Below are positions 18,275-26,778 of a DNA stretch of 60,459 bases, piece by piece. The stretch covers positions 1 to 60,459 of the forward strand of contig JANXVH010000103.1 in NCBI GenBank assembly GCA_025351765.1. The letters run 5' to 3'. The notes under the pieces were generated by a model, which saw only the letters and a program-made list of their open reading frames with translations, did no database searches and was not told where the DNA came from. Position 1 is the first letter of the stretch. The number at the start of each line of letters is the position of its first letter. The stretch is from Pedobacter sp. GTDB taxonomy: Bacteria > Bacteroidota > Bacteroidia > Sphingobacteriales > Sphingobacteriaceae. The translations under genes and the position numbers were made by a program.

Positions 18275-19960
18275 TTACAATTTAGCCAATCTATCCTTAA
18301 AGAAAGTGGTAATATCATCTAATGAAAATGCATTTAAACACTGTTTAGCTTGCAATCCGCCTTTCCTGGCTGTCAGTATTCCATACCGCATGTCATGGAA
18401 CCCTTCTGTCCTGTGTGCATCAGGATTTATAGAAAGTAATACTCCTTTTTCCAGCGCATAGCGATGCCATCTCCAGTCCAGATCAAGTCGCAGTGGATTG
18501 GCGTTAATCTCAATCACTACTCCATTTGCCGCGCAGGCATCTATTACTTTCTTAAAATCAACCGGATAGCCCGTTCTACTAAGCAATAGTCTCCCTGTCG
18601 GGTGACCTAATATGGTGGTATATGGGTTTTCGATAGCGGTGATTAGTCTGCTAGTCGCCTTCTCTTCTGTCATCTTTAAAATACTGTGAACAGATGCTAC
18701 TACAAAATCAAATGTTTTGAGGATCTCATCAGAATAATCCAGTGCACCGTCATATAAAATGTCACTCTCAATTCCTTTAAAAATCTTAAAAGGAGCCATC
18801 CTGGCGTTTAGCGCATCAATTTCCTTGTGCTGCGCATAGATGCGCTGTTCATTAAGGCCGTTTGCGTAGAAGGCCGACTTAGAGTGGTCGCACATTCCTA
18901 AATACTCCAGTTGTAAATGATCACGGCAATACAAAGCCATTTCCTCCAGGGTATTCACACCATCACTCCAGGCAGAGTGGTTATGCAAAGTACCTTTCAA
19001 ATCGCTGTATTCCACAAGGGTCGGCAGGCTACCGTTTTTTGCAAGTTCAACCTCTCCAAGCCCTTCCCGCAGTTCAGGCGCCACAAAGGCTAGTCCTGCT
19101 TTGGCATAAATTGCTTCTTCATTTTCATAATACCCCTCGCCTGCCTTAGCCAGAACTTGGTTAACATGATCTGTATTTCCGGTTAGCTTAAACCAGTTAA
19201 TGTAGAAATCATTACGTTTTACCAGATACAATTTAATCCTAAGGCCAAAAGGCGTTAAAGCTATCAGTACGTTATCATTAAAAGATTCAAAAACCAGTGG
19301 TTCAAAACTTCCTATCGCAGCTAAAATAACATCAGGACCTTCAGCTCCTAAAACAAAATCAATCTCTTCAACTATTTCGAGACAGCGCCTGTAGTCGCCT
19401 GCAATACCCAGCAAAGGTTCGCCTGGAAATTGATTTAGCCATACCGACAAATCTTCAAAAATCTTGTTAACCAGGGGCTCAGCTTGCGCATAGAGGAATT
19501 TGCCATGGGCGGCCATCTTAAACTCAATCACTTTTCTTATCTCTTCCTGGGTTTTCAATCCAAAACCTTTTGCTTCTATAAGCCGGTTCTCGTTGCAGGC
19601 ATAATAAAGTTCACCTACGCTTTCAATATTCAGGTCTTTCCAAATCACATAAATCTTTTTGGAGCCAATGCCTTTAATGCTCAGCATTTCTACGATACCC
19701 TCTGGGGTATCGTTTAGAATTTGCTTTAGCTCTTCCATGCTGCCCGTTTGCAAAAGTTCCCAAACTTTTGCAGATATGCTCTTGCCTAATCCGTCTATTT
19801 GTGCAATTTCTTCAAGAGATTTTTCACGTATCGGAAAAGGCAGCTTATCTACCTTAAATGCGGCGTTGGCTACCGATTTAATTTTGAATGGATTGTGGTT
19901 GTGCAGTTCCATTAACTGCGACAATAACCTAAGGGTACGTGCGATGGCTTTGTTTTCCAT
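18275..19960 (-). CDS. polX: PolX-family protein (HhH, altered polymerase palm, PHP phosphoesterase)
   Basis: The 561-residue protein has the PolX layout: helix-hairpin-helix region (about 1-150), polymerase X core (about 150-310) and C-terminal PHP domain (322-561). The PHP metal ligands look complete: LHNHS (His326, His328), CDHSKS, GIESD, SVHSI, GHPTG and NPDAH. The polymerase site is altered. The usual GDID pair reads EEID (Glu199, Asp201), and the usual RVDL third aspartate reads RIKL (Lys243). Loss of that Asp should abolish or strongly weaken nucleotide transfer. The nuclease/phosphoesterase half may be the working part, in DNA repair. It is upstream of hldA on the same strand. Confidence 0.88.
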   Translation of the reverse strand: MENKAIARTLRLLSQLMELHNHNPFKIKSVANAAFKVDKLPFPIREKSLEEIAQIDGLGKSISAKVWELLQTGSMEELKQILNDTPEGIVEMLSIKGIGSKKIYVIWKDLNIESVGELYYACNENRLIEAKGFGLKTQEEIRKVIEFKMAAHGKFLYAQAEPLVNKIFEDLSVWLNQFPGEPLLGIAGDYRRCLEIVEEIDFVLGAEGPDVILAAIGSFEPLVFESFNDNVLIALTPFGLRIKLYLVKRNDFYINWFKLTGNTDHVNQVLAKAGEGYYENEEAIYAKAGLAFVAPELREGLGEVELAKNGSLPTLVEYSDLKGTLHNHSAWSDGVNTLEEMALYCRDHLQLEYLGMCDHSKSAFYANGLNEQRIYAQHKEIDALNARMAPFKIFKGIESDILYDGALDYSDEILKTFDFVVASVHSILKMTEEKATSRLITAIENPYTTILGHPTGRLLLSRTGYPVDFKKVIDACAANGVVIEINANPLRLDLDWRWHRYALEKGVLLSINPDAHRTEGFHDMRYGILTARKGGLQAKQCLNAFSLDDITTFFKDRLAKL

Positions 19961-19982
19961 AGGTTGCTAAAATAACAAAAAA

Positions 19983-20000
19983 GCAATCATTTCTGATTGC
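19983..20000 (-). terminator. Intrinsic terminator after the small membrane protein gene
   Basis: On the minus strand a 7-bp stem GCAATCA/TGATTGC with a 4-nt loop is followed by TTTTTTGTTATTTT. It lies 23 bp after the stop of the gene at 20024-20413, and just upstream of polX. Confidence 0.75.
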
Positions 20001-20023
20001 CTTCATATATATGATAGGGTTAC

Positions 20024-20413
20024 TTATTTTCCTTCGCTGTGCATGCCCTCAAAATTGAACTTATGTTTTCTGTGGCTGTAGTTGCATTCGCCAAATATGT
20101 GTTTAGGTTTAAAGATCACATAAAGCCCTAAGCCGATGAATAATAATGGTAAACCAACTTGACCGAATGCCAAAGGAATAATGCTCTTCATCAAAAAGAC
20201 TGAACCAACTATTACCATCGCTATCCACCCACCTGGTTTAAAGTTTCTGTTATACCCAATTAACAGACCCATTGCAATCAAAAATGTTTTCCAGCTCAAT
20301 ACCCAGAATGGAACGAATAACCCAAGGTTTTTAGCGATGAATATGACACCGATACCTACTAGTAATACACCTATGTTAAAATTGCGGTTAGATTTTTTGT
20401 TTAGAGTTTCCAT
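20024..20413 (-). CDS. Small multi-pass membrane protein with LiaF-like N-terminal domain
   Basis: The 129-residue protein has three to four hydrophobic helices (FNIGVLLVGIGVIFIAKNLGLF, FLIAMGLLIGY, IAMVIVGSVFLMKSIIPLAF, LLFIGLGLYVIF) and a His/Lys-rich tail. The GVLLVGIGVIF...LG pattern resembles the LiaI/LiaF-like transmembrane domain (DUF5668 type), found in cell-envelope stress proteins. The usual C-terminal LiaF domain is missing, so this is only the membrane part. A minus-strand -7 box TAGTTTTG (20428-20435) places the transcript start about 10 nt before the ATG. Function unknown. Confidence 0.65.
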   Translation of the reverse strand: METLNKKSNRNFNIGVLLVGIGVIFIAKNLGLFVPFWVLSWKTFLIAMGLLIGYNRNFKPGGWIAMVIVGSVFLMKSIIPLAFGQVGLPLLFIGLGLYVIFKPKHIFGECNYSHRKHKFNFEGMHSEGK

Positions 20414-20525
20414 GATTTTTTTTCTTCAAAACTATGGACTAAACACATGCACACCAATGCGTAAAAGGTGTAAATACGGTACTTCTCGGTAAACGGCGAA
20501 TATTTGTCGGCCAAATTCCTGCGAC

Positions 20526-21329
20526 TTAAATCACCGATATTTTTTTCTGAAATTGGAAGAAGTATTGCACGGCCTTTACCAGTCTGCTGCCATACCAGGA
20601 AAACATTTCTCCATCAACCAGAATAACTTTACTTTGTGGAAAGAGCTTTTGTATTTCGTCCAGGTGCTGTTGCTTAAAAGGGTATGGTTCTGAAGATAAG
20701 AAGATCAAATCCGGTTTAAGTAATGCCAGTTCGCTTAAAGTAGATTCCGGATACCTGCTTTGCCTAATTACATTAATTAAACCATTAACGGTTAACAGAT
20801 GATCGATAAAAGTATTTTTTCCGGCAAATAAGTAGGGCTCTTTCCAAATCAGGTAAGCAGCCGTTTTGTTAATTCCATACTGAGCTGCAAGAGTTTGAAG
20901 ATCTGTAAAGCCTGCATTGATCAAATGGTTTAAGTAGGCGGCTTCTGGTTCCCTGTCTACCAAAGTACCTATTTTAGCAATCATATCCATTGATGCCTCC
21001 AGATCATTGATGTCACTCATCCAAACCGGAAATTCCTGCATCAGTTCTTCTATATCGTTCTGCTGATTCTCTTCCTTATTGCCAATAATCAGGTCGGGTG
21101 CCAATCCCCTGATCAGCTCAATGTTCAGCTTTTTAGTCCCACCAACTTTTACACATTGCGCAAATTTCTCAATTGGATGGATGCAAAACTTTGTAAGCCC
21201 AACAATCTCCTTGTCCATTCCCAGCTCAAATAAAAGCTCTGTCTGTGAAGGCACAAGGGAGACTATTCTTTTTGGCGGGTAATTGACGGAAACTATCCGG
21301 CCTAACTGATCCGTAAAATTGCGCTGCAT
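20526..21329 (-). CDS. Periplasmic-binding-protein-like metal chelate receptor (BtuF/FhuD fold)
   Basis: From the ATG at 21327-21329 the protein has 267 residues; a longer reading to 21350 would start upstream of the -7 box and is rejected. The fold signature PPKRIVSLVPSQTELLFELG and the later PDLIIGNKEEN match the helical-backbone binding proteins of ABC importers for cobalamin, haem or siderophores (BtuF/FhuD/TroA-like). No signal peptide or lipobox precedes the domain, which is odd for a receptor of this kind. No BtuC or BtuD permease gene is adjacent. The ligand and location remain open. Confidence 0.8.
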   Translation of the reverse strand: MQRNFTDQLGRIVSVNYPPKRIVSLVPSQTELLFELGMDKEIVGLTKFCIHPIEKFAQCVKVGGTKKLNIELIRGLAPDLIIGNKEENQQNDIEELMQEFPVWMSDINDLEASMDMIAKIGTLVDREPEAAYLNHLINAGFTDLQTLAAQYGINKTAAYLIWKEPYLFAGKNTFIDHLLTVNGLINVIRQSRYPESTLSELALLKPDLIFLSSEPYPFKQQHLDEIQKLFPQSKVILVDGEMFSWYGSRLVKAVQYFFQFQKKISVI

Positions 21330-21333
21330 GATG

Positions 21334-21341
21334 CAAAGATA
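21334..21341 (-). promoter_or_regulatory. -7 box almost touching the start codon of the binding-protein gene
   Basis: The minus strand reads TATCTTTG, ending four bases before the ATG at 21327-21329. The predicted transcript start falls on or next to the start codon, implying a leaderless or near-leaderless mRNA. No good -33 element is seen. Confidence 0.5.
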
Positions 21342-21469
21342 CGACGGCACAACTCAAATTCTACTCGTATTTCAATGAGTTTGAACATAACTTATCGCAC
21401 TGACATCTTCTTTATTTACCCCATCCAGCAAAATTAATAAAAGTGCAGTGATAAAGCATTTTGATATAT

Positions 21470-22630
21470 TTAAAAGGCTTTGATTAGGATACCGACGATA
21501 GCGGCGATTCCGATAATGTATGGTTCCTGTAATTTTTTACTATAGATAAGGGCTAATATGGCTCCCATGCCAATCAGGGCAGTTGGAATATCTATGATGG
21601 ACTTAAAGCCAATGACAACAACAGATCCGACCAATGCGCCGATAACAGCAGCAGTGATACCCTCCACAAAAGCTTTAATACTGCTGTTCTTCGCAATCTT
21701 TTTAAAAGAGGGTGCTAAGGCTACAGTAAATACATAACAAGGCAAAAAGGTGGCTAAAGCCGCAATACAGGCACCGGGAAAGCCTGCTATTAAATAACCG
21801 ATAAAACCAACTGTAATAACCACCGGCCCCGGTGTAATCATAGCAACTGCTACCGCATCTACAAACTGGTGCTCGTTCAGCCAGCCAAATTCTTTTACAA
21901 CGCCGCCATGTAAAAAAGGAACAATAGCTAATCCACTGCCAAATACGAACGCACCTGCTTTAGCGAAGAACCAGGCAATTTCCTGCAAAGTCTTACCATC
22001 ATACTTCCAAAAGCCGGTGCTAACTATTAAGCCTACCGGTAGTACCGCTGGCTTTTTGAGCCATTGTGGTGGCGCTTTGATCACCATATACAAAATTCCG
22101 CAAGCCAGGAATAAAAGGATTTCCTCGCGTTCCGTAATGACGGTTATCACGATGCCCGCTACATAAAATAGCCATAACAACCACCTGGCTTTCATGGCAG
22201 CTAACTCGAACTTACTAATAGACTTGACGGTGAGTTTGTAGGAACTCATGGCAATAATGCCGATTACTGCGGCACCCACCCCATAAAATACTGCCTGCAT
22301 CCAGGCTAACCCCCCATAAAGCTGGTAAGCCATTCCTAGCAGCACTACCATAATAAAGGATGGCAGCACAAAAGCCAGTCCTGTTAAGGTCGCTCCAATT
22401 AGCCCATAATGTACAAAACCGATATAGATGCCTAATTGTGCTGCTAAAGGCCCTGGCGCTAGTTGCGCTAAAGCTAATCCCTCTTTATATTCTTCCTCGG
22501 TCAGCCAGCCTTTATCTTCCACGAGGTCACGCTGCATATAGCCCACCAAAGCCACCGGTCCGCCAAAACCCCAGGTACCCAACTTTAGAAAATACAGTGT
22601 GATGTCTCGTAAAGAATATTGCTTAAACAT
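21470..22630 (-). CDS. chrA: Chromate transporter ChrA, two-domain form
   Basis: From the ATG at 22628-22630 the protein has 386 residues and about ten to twelve membrane helices. It has the duplicated CHR fold: an N-terminal half with LKLGTWGFGGPVALVGYM and LAQLAPGPLAAQLG, and a second half repeating the pattern (FAKAGAFVFGSGLAIVPFL, MITPGPVVI). ChrA exports chromate across the inner membrane. It follows the ChrB-AraC fusion gene on the same strand with a short gap and is surely its functional partner. A nine-residue longer reading with two cysteines is unlikely to be the true N-terminus. Confidence 0.93.
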   Translation of the reverse strand: MFKQYSLRDITLYFLKLGTWGFGGPVALVGYMQRDLVEDKGWLTEEEYKEGLALAQLAPGPLAAQLGIYIGFVHYGLIGATLTGLAFVLPSFIMVVLLGMAYQLYGGLAWMQAVFYGVGAAVIGIIAMSSYKLTVKSISKFELAAMKARWLLWLFYVAGIVITVITEREEILLFLACGILYMVIKAPPQWLKKPAVLPVGLIVSTGFWKYDGKTLQEIAWFFAKAGAFVFGSGLAIVPFLHGGVVKEFGWLNEHQFVDAVAVAMITPGPVVITVGFIGYLIAGFPGACIAALATFLPCYVFTVALAPSFKKIAKNSSIKAFVEGITAAVIGALVGSVVVIGFKSIIDIPTALIGMGAILALIYSKKLQEPYIIGIAAIVGILIKAF

Positions 22631-22676
22631 TGTGCAGCAATAATACCCAATGTTCAAGCCTTAAAATTGTACGAAA

Positions 22677-23537
22677 TTATCTATTTGTATCTTTTTTACT
22701 GTTGAGGACGCTTTTTTTATAAAGAGATGGGGTTTGCCCGGTTTGCTTTTTAAAAATACGGTTAAAATGGCTTTGGTCAGAAAAGCCGGTAAGGTAAGCT
22801 ATCTCCGTTAGCGAGTAATCCGTATCGCTCATTAGGATGATCGCCTTTTCTATACGTAGCTTTCGAATATAATTACCAAATGACAAATTATCAAAATACT
22901 TAGAGAACTCGCGTGATAAATAAGTTGGATTAATCTCTAACTCATTGGATACCTGTTGCAAACTTAGGCTCATATTTGTATCGAGTTGATCCTGAATCAT
23001 CTCCTTGAGTTCATTAGCCCATACGGGTGCTTTCTTAGAACTGTTTTGTTTGATGTACTTATGAAATACCTCTAAAAGCATCTGTTCAACAGGCCCTGCC
23101 TGAGTATGTTTTAGCTGGTGCAGATGTTGAGCCCAACTGTATAGCCCATCATAAATAGTCATCCCAAATTTCAACAGTTCCTGATCGTCTTTGATGTTGT
23201 AGGCCAAACCGGAAAAGATCGCCTCAAGCCCGGCAGATTGCGGGGAAAAATCATGCCGGTCAGTATCTGCACCGCGAACAATTGCTGCGATCCTGTTGAG
23301 TGCCGCATCATTCATTCGGTGCTTTTTTATAAAATAGTCGAATGTACATTGATCTTCGTAATGCGTGTATTCTACATTAGGTAGGTCAAAAGGTATTGCG
23401 TTTACTTCCTTAGCTCTTGCTAAAACTTCGTCGAACGGCACAAAGATGATCTCCGCATCAACATCAATAAATCGTTTGATCAGCCAGGGACAGGCAATGC
23501 GGTCGATCTTCGGACGTTCACGGGTGATCCATTTCAT
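22677..23537 (-). CDS. ChrB-type chromate resistance domain fused to AraC-type DNA-binding domain
   Basis: Residues 1-145 of this 286-residue protein match the ChrB C-terminal (chromate resistance) domain, with WITRERPKIDRIACPWLIKR and a later RGADTDRH. Residues about 170-280 are an AraC/XylS double helix-turn-helix (SLQQVSNELEINPTYLSREF and LTEIAYLTGFSDQSHFNRIF). In proteobacteria ChrB regulates chrA; here the same sensory or redox domain is joined to a different type of DNA-binding module. It is probably a chromate- or sulfate-responsive regulator of the downstream chrA. The domain assignment is firm and the regulatory role is inference. Confidence 0.87.
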   Translation of the reverse strand: MKWITRERPKIDRIACPWLIKRFIDVDAEIIFVPFDEVLARAKEVNAIPFDLPNVEYTHYEDQCTFDYFIKKHRMNDAALNRIAAIVRGADTDRHDFSPQSAGLEAIFSGLAYNIKDDQELLKFGMTIYDGLYSWAQHLHQLKHTQAGPVEQMLLEVFHKYIKQNSSKKAPVWANELKEMIQDQLDTNMSLSLQQVSNELEINPTYLSREFSKYFDNLSFGNYIRKLRIEKAIILMSDTDYSLTEIAYLTGFSDQSHFNRIFKKQTGQTPSLYKKSVLNSKKDTNR

Positions 23538-23642
23538 AATGGTACTAAAGGTAGAATAATTGAGGCTTTTGACGCAGTATCAAGTATCACAGAGCCTGAT
23601 AATTCTCATACAGGTGGTAATAAAAATTGCAATTTGTACAAA

Positions 23643-23676
23643 AAACCCGGATAAAAGCTAACTATTATCCGGGTTT
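23643..23676 (-). terminator. Intrinsic terminator of the glg operon
   Basis: A perfect 12-bp inverted repeat, AAACCCGGATAA and its complement, encloses a 10-nt loop. On the minus strand it ends in TTTTTT. It lies about 40 bp after the glgC stop. Confidence 0.92.
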
Positions 23677-23714
23677 AATACAACTTACACCCTTTCACGT
23701 ATAAATAAAAATAT

Positions 23715-24983
23715 TTAAACTACCGTTCCATTAGGAATAACCGCGCCCTTTTTCACTACAACAATACCATCCTTAACGGTATAAAAATCAAAATCACCAT
23801 CTTCTAAATGATCTCCACCAATAATGGTTACATCATTACCAATCCGACTGTTCTTGTCTACAATAGCGTTAGTAATCTTACACCTTTCGCCAATCCCTAT
23901 CATCGGTATTCCCGCATCCAAATCCTCTTTAATCTCTTCCAGCGTTTGGTACTTATCACTCCCCATAATATAGCAACTCTGAATATGCGTATCTATACCA
24001 ATCCGAGATCTAACTCCAATTACAGCATGTTTAATACTTTCAGCTTGTAAAATACAGCCCTCAGCAATAATGGTCTTATCTAAAGTAGTCCCTAATATCT
24101 TAGATGGGGGCAACATCCGGGCCCTGGTAAATATACTGTGGTGGTGATCAAACAAATTAAACTTAGGAATATCGTCCGTTAAGCCTAAATTAGCCTCAAA
24201 GAAGGAAGATATATTACCTATATCTGTCCAATAGCCCTCATATTGAAAACTCAGAACATCATAAGTCCTAAGCATCCTTGGAATAATCTCTTTACCAAAA
24301 TCCTTTTCTTCTGCATTCTCAGAGAAAATTTTGATCAATAAATCCCTATTGAAAATGTAAATGCCCATAGAAGCCAGGTAATCGCGACCTTCAGCATGCA
24401 TCTCCGGGCCAGTATCTGATGTCCAGTTTTCTAAGCCAGTTTTAGGTTTTTCAATAAAGGAGGTAATGATATTTTGCTCATTAGCCTTCAAAATCCCAAA
24501 CTCAGGTGCATCCTTCGCATTTACAGGAATGGTAGCCAACGTAATCTGCACACCACTTTCTATGTGTGCATTAACCATTTCGTTAAAATCCATCTGATAC
24601 AACTGATCGCCAGAAAGGATCAACACATACTCAAACTCATGGTTTAATAAATGGTGCATGGTTTGCCTTACCGCATCTGCCGTTCCCTGAAACCACGTTG
24701 GGTTATCAGGAGTTTGCTCTGCCGCCAGAATATCTACAAAAGCCGAGCTAAAATGACTAAAGTGATAAGTATTTTTGATGTGTTTATTTAGCGATGCCGA
24801 GTTAAACTGAGTTAACACGAACATACGATGTATGCCTGAATTAAGGCAATTTGAAATTGGAATATCTACAAGGCGATATTTACCTCCTATTGGAACCGCC
24901 GGTTTTGATCTTGTTTGTGTAAGTGGGGCTAACCTAGAGCCCTGGCCACCGCCAAGGATTACACCTAAAACTTTTTCAGTCAT
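23715..24983 (-). CDS. glgC: Glucose-1-phosphate adenylyltransferase
   Basis: The 422-residue enzyme makes ADP-glucose for glycogen. The N-terminal pyrophosphorylase motif GVILGGGQGSRLAPLT and the following SKPAVPIGGKYRLVDIPI are diagnostic, with the sugar-phosphate site FIEKP. A C-terminal left-handed beta-helix covers about residues 300-420. It is the committed, usually allosterically controlled step. It follows glgA by 13 bp and ends at a strong terminator. A branching enzyme gene is not in the window. Confidence 0.96.
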   Translation of the reverse strand: MTEKVLGVILGGGQGSRLAPLTQTRSKPAVPIGGKYRLVDIPISNCLNSGIHRMFVLTQFNSASLNKHIKNTYHFSHFSSAFVDILAAEQTPDNPTWFQGTADAVRQTMHHLLNHEFEYVLILSGDQLYQMDFNEMVNAHIESGVQITLATIPVNAKDAPEFGILKANEQNIITSFIEKPKTGLENWTSDTGPEMHAEGRDYLASMGIYIFNRDLLIKIFSENAEEKDFGKEIIPRMLRTYDVLSFQYEGYWTDIGNISSFFEANLGLTDDIPKFNLFDHHHSIFTRARMLPPSKILGTTLDKTIIAEGCILQAESIKHAVIGVRSRIGIDTHIQSCYIMGSDKYQTLEEIKEDLDAGIPMIGIGERCKITNAIVDKNSRIGNDVTIIGGDHLEDGDFDFYTVKDGIVVVKKGAVIPNGTVV

Positions 24984-24996
24984 ACTTTATTCTCAT

Positions 24997-26403
24997 TTAT
25001 ATTTGGTACAGATTAATATATTCTTGTGCTGCTTTATCCCAGGAATGATCTATGTTCATCATAAACTTACGGATTTCTTTCATTTTTTTCTTGTCGTTGT
25101 ACAATTCCATCGCACGCCCAATTGCATGTCCAACATCCCACGCACTTGTTTGATCATGACATATACCAAACCCTCCGTCTCCTATATCAACAACGGTATC
25201 TTTTAACCCACCTATCCTTCTAACAATTGGTATTGTGCCATAACGTAAGGCATACATCTGGTTAAGCCCACAAGGCTCAACTCTGCTTGGCATCAATAGA
25301 AAATCTGCACCGGCATAAATCTGATGCGATAACTGTTCATTATAGCCTATGTAAGCATTATAATTTCCTGGGAAAGCATCCTTTAACTGGAACAACCTTC
25401 CTTCAACCTGAGGGTCTCCAGAGCCCAGTACCAGTATATTTATTTCGCCTTTGTGCTGCCACAGCGCATTATTAAAGATTTCAGGTAACAGATCAGCTCC
25501 CTTCTCGTCCACCAGTCTGCCTATAAAAGTAAACAGGGGCTTGCTTGCATCCAGATTAAAAACATCACATAAGGCCTGTTTGTTTGCTTTTTTTCCATTA
25601 TCAACAGTTCTTACAGCAAATTGCTTCTCCAACATTGCATCAGCTGTAGGATTCCAAACTTCGTTGTCTATGCCGTTTAGGATCCCTACAGATTTGCCTC
25701 TTTCCCTTGCAAACAGTGCTTCTAGTCCGTTAGCACGGTAACTGATCTCTTCCAGATAGCTAGGCGATACGGTAGTTATACGCCAGCAACACTTAATTGC
25801 AGATGCTAATGGATTAATAGCGCCCTTCCAGTCTAACTGTCCGGCTTTCCAAAGATCAAACGGTGGCAGATAATTCAGTTTATCCCAACCAAATTGCCCC
25901 TGGTATTGCGCATTGTGGATAGTTAAGATTGTAGGTATCTGATTTAAGTGCCTGTATTTATTACAATGTGCAGTCATAAATGGCACCAATCCGGTATGGT
26001 GGTCGTGGCAATGGATTACGTCGGGCTTATGTTCCCACTGTGCCATCCAATCCAGCACCCCAATTTGAAAGGCCAGGAAACGCTCGGTATCATCAGCATA
26101 GCCGTATACGTTTGGCCTGTCTGTAAAGCCCGCAATATGTACCAGGTACAAATCAAAACCCAATTTATTGGTCTTCTCCCTAAATATCCTAACGGAGAAA
26201 TGTTGAAAACCTAACTTCCCCCATCCATCATAAACAGATTCAAACTCATTCTCTCTAAAGAATTTAGTTTCATAGGCCGGCATAACCACTTTGGCCACAT
26301 GACCCAGTTTGTTTTGATATTTCGGTAAAGCACCAACAACATCTCCTAGTCCGCCTACTTTGGCAATGGGGTAACATTCTGCACTGAGATGTATGATTTC
26401 CAT
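24997..26403 (-). CDS. glgA: Glycogen synthase (ADP-glucose dependent, GT5)
   Basis: The 468-residue GT5 enzyme extends alpha-1,4-glucan from ADP-glucose. The N-terminal SAECYPIAKVGGLGDVVGALP contains the KVGGL donor-binding loop. The C-terminal half has the GT-B signature FIGRLVDEKG and the catalytic E-rich SRVEPCGLNQMYALRYGT. It is cytoplasmic. It forms a unit with glgC, and a candidate 35-codon gene ends three bases before its ATG. Confidence 0.96.
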   Translation of the reverse strand: MEIIHLSAECYPIAKVGGLGDVVGALPKYQNKLGHVAKVVMPAYETKFFRENEFESVYDGWGKLGFQHFSVRIFREKTNKLGFDLYLVHIAGFTDRPNVYGYADDTERFLAFQIGVLDWMAQWEHKPDVIHCHDHHTGLVPFMTAHCNKYRHLNQIPTILTIHNAQYQGQFGWDKLNYLPPFDLWKAGQLDWKGAINPLASAIKCCWRITTVSPSYLEEISYRANGLEALFARERGKSVGILNGIDNEVWNPTADAMLEKQFAVRTVDNGKKANKQALCDVFNLDASKPLFTFIGRLVDEKGADLLPEIFNNALWQHKGEINILVLGSGDPQVEGRLFQLKDAFPGNYNAYIGYNEQLSHQIYAGADFLLMPSRVEPCGLNQMYALRYGTIPIVRRIGGLKDTVVDIGDGGFGICHDQTSAWDVGHAIGRAMELYNDKKKMKEIRKFMMNIDHSWDKAAQEYINLYQI

Positions 26404-26405
26404 AA

Positions 26406-26513
26406 TTAAGATTGTCCGCTTCTGTAACTCCGCGAAATTTCACTTAAATTAAGTATTACTAGATAAAAAGCAAACAAAAAGGTGAGAAATAGTAAAACTC
26501 TGAACAAACTCAT
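26406..26513 (-). CDS. Candidate 35-residue single-pass membrane microprotein ahead of glgA
   Basis: An ATG at 26511-26513 opens 35 codons ending in TAA at 26406-26408, two bases before the glgA ATG. Residues 4-22 are almost entirely Leu, Phe, Val, Ile and Tyr (starting FRVLLFLTFLFAF), a strong membrane helix, followed by a polar tail SEISRSYRSGQS. Spacing and strand suggest translational coupling with glgA. No family is recognised. The T-rich strand could create hydrophobic codons by chance, so this remains a candidate. It sits downstream of the repeat array at 26580-26664. Confidence 0.45.
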   Translation of the reverse strand: MSLFRVLLFLTFLFAFYLVILNLSEISRSYRSGQS

Positions 26514-26579
26514 AGTGTTAACTTATAAACAACTAGTAAACAACTATTAAATAACTTAGTTTAAGTATCATTCCGTTAT

Positions 26580-26664
26580 GGTTGCAATATCGTTACAATA
26601 TTAAATTTGATATTGTAACGATATTGCAAGGATAATCCAAGGATATTGCAATGATATTGCAACC
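26580..26664. repeat. 11-bp tandem repeat array with inverted arms, upstream of glgA
   Basis: Five consecutive 11-mers begin at 26610, 26621, 26632, 26643 and 26654 (ATATTGTAACG, ATATTGCAAGG, ATAATCCAAGG, ATATTGCAATG, ATATTGCAACC). Two units in opposite orientation lie at 26580-26601. The facing arms form a perfect 20-bp inverted repeat (26582-26601 with 26610-26629) around an 8-nt loop. The array lies in the 513-bp gap between cysN and glgA, about 70 bp upstream of the microprotein ORF. Confidence 0.85.
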
Positions 26665-26778
26665 CTTTTTTTTATATATTTTTTATTAAGTATTTATTAG
26701 TTGTTATTCCTAATAGATTACCTCAATAACTGTTTTTAATCTTTAACGAATATTTACTGAAACTTTATTAAATGCAAA

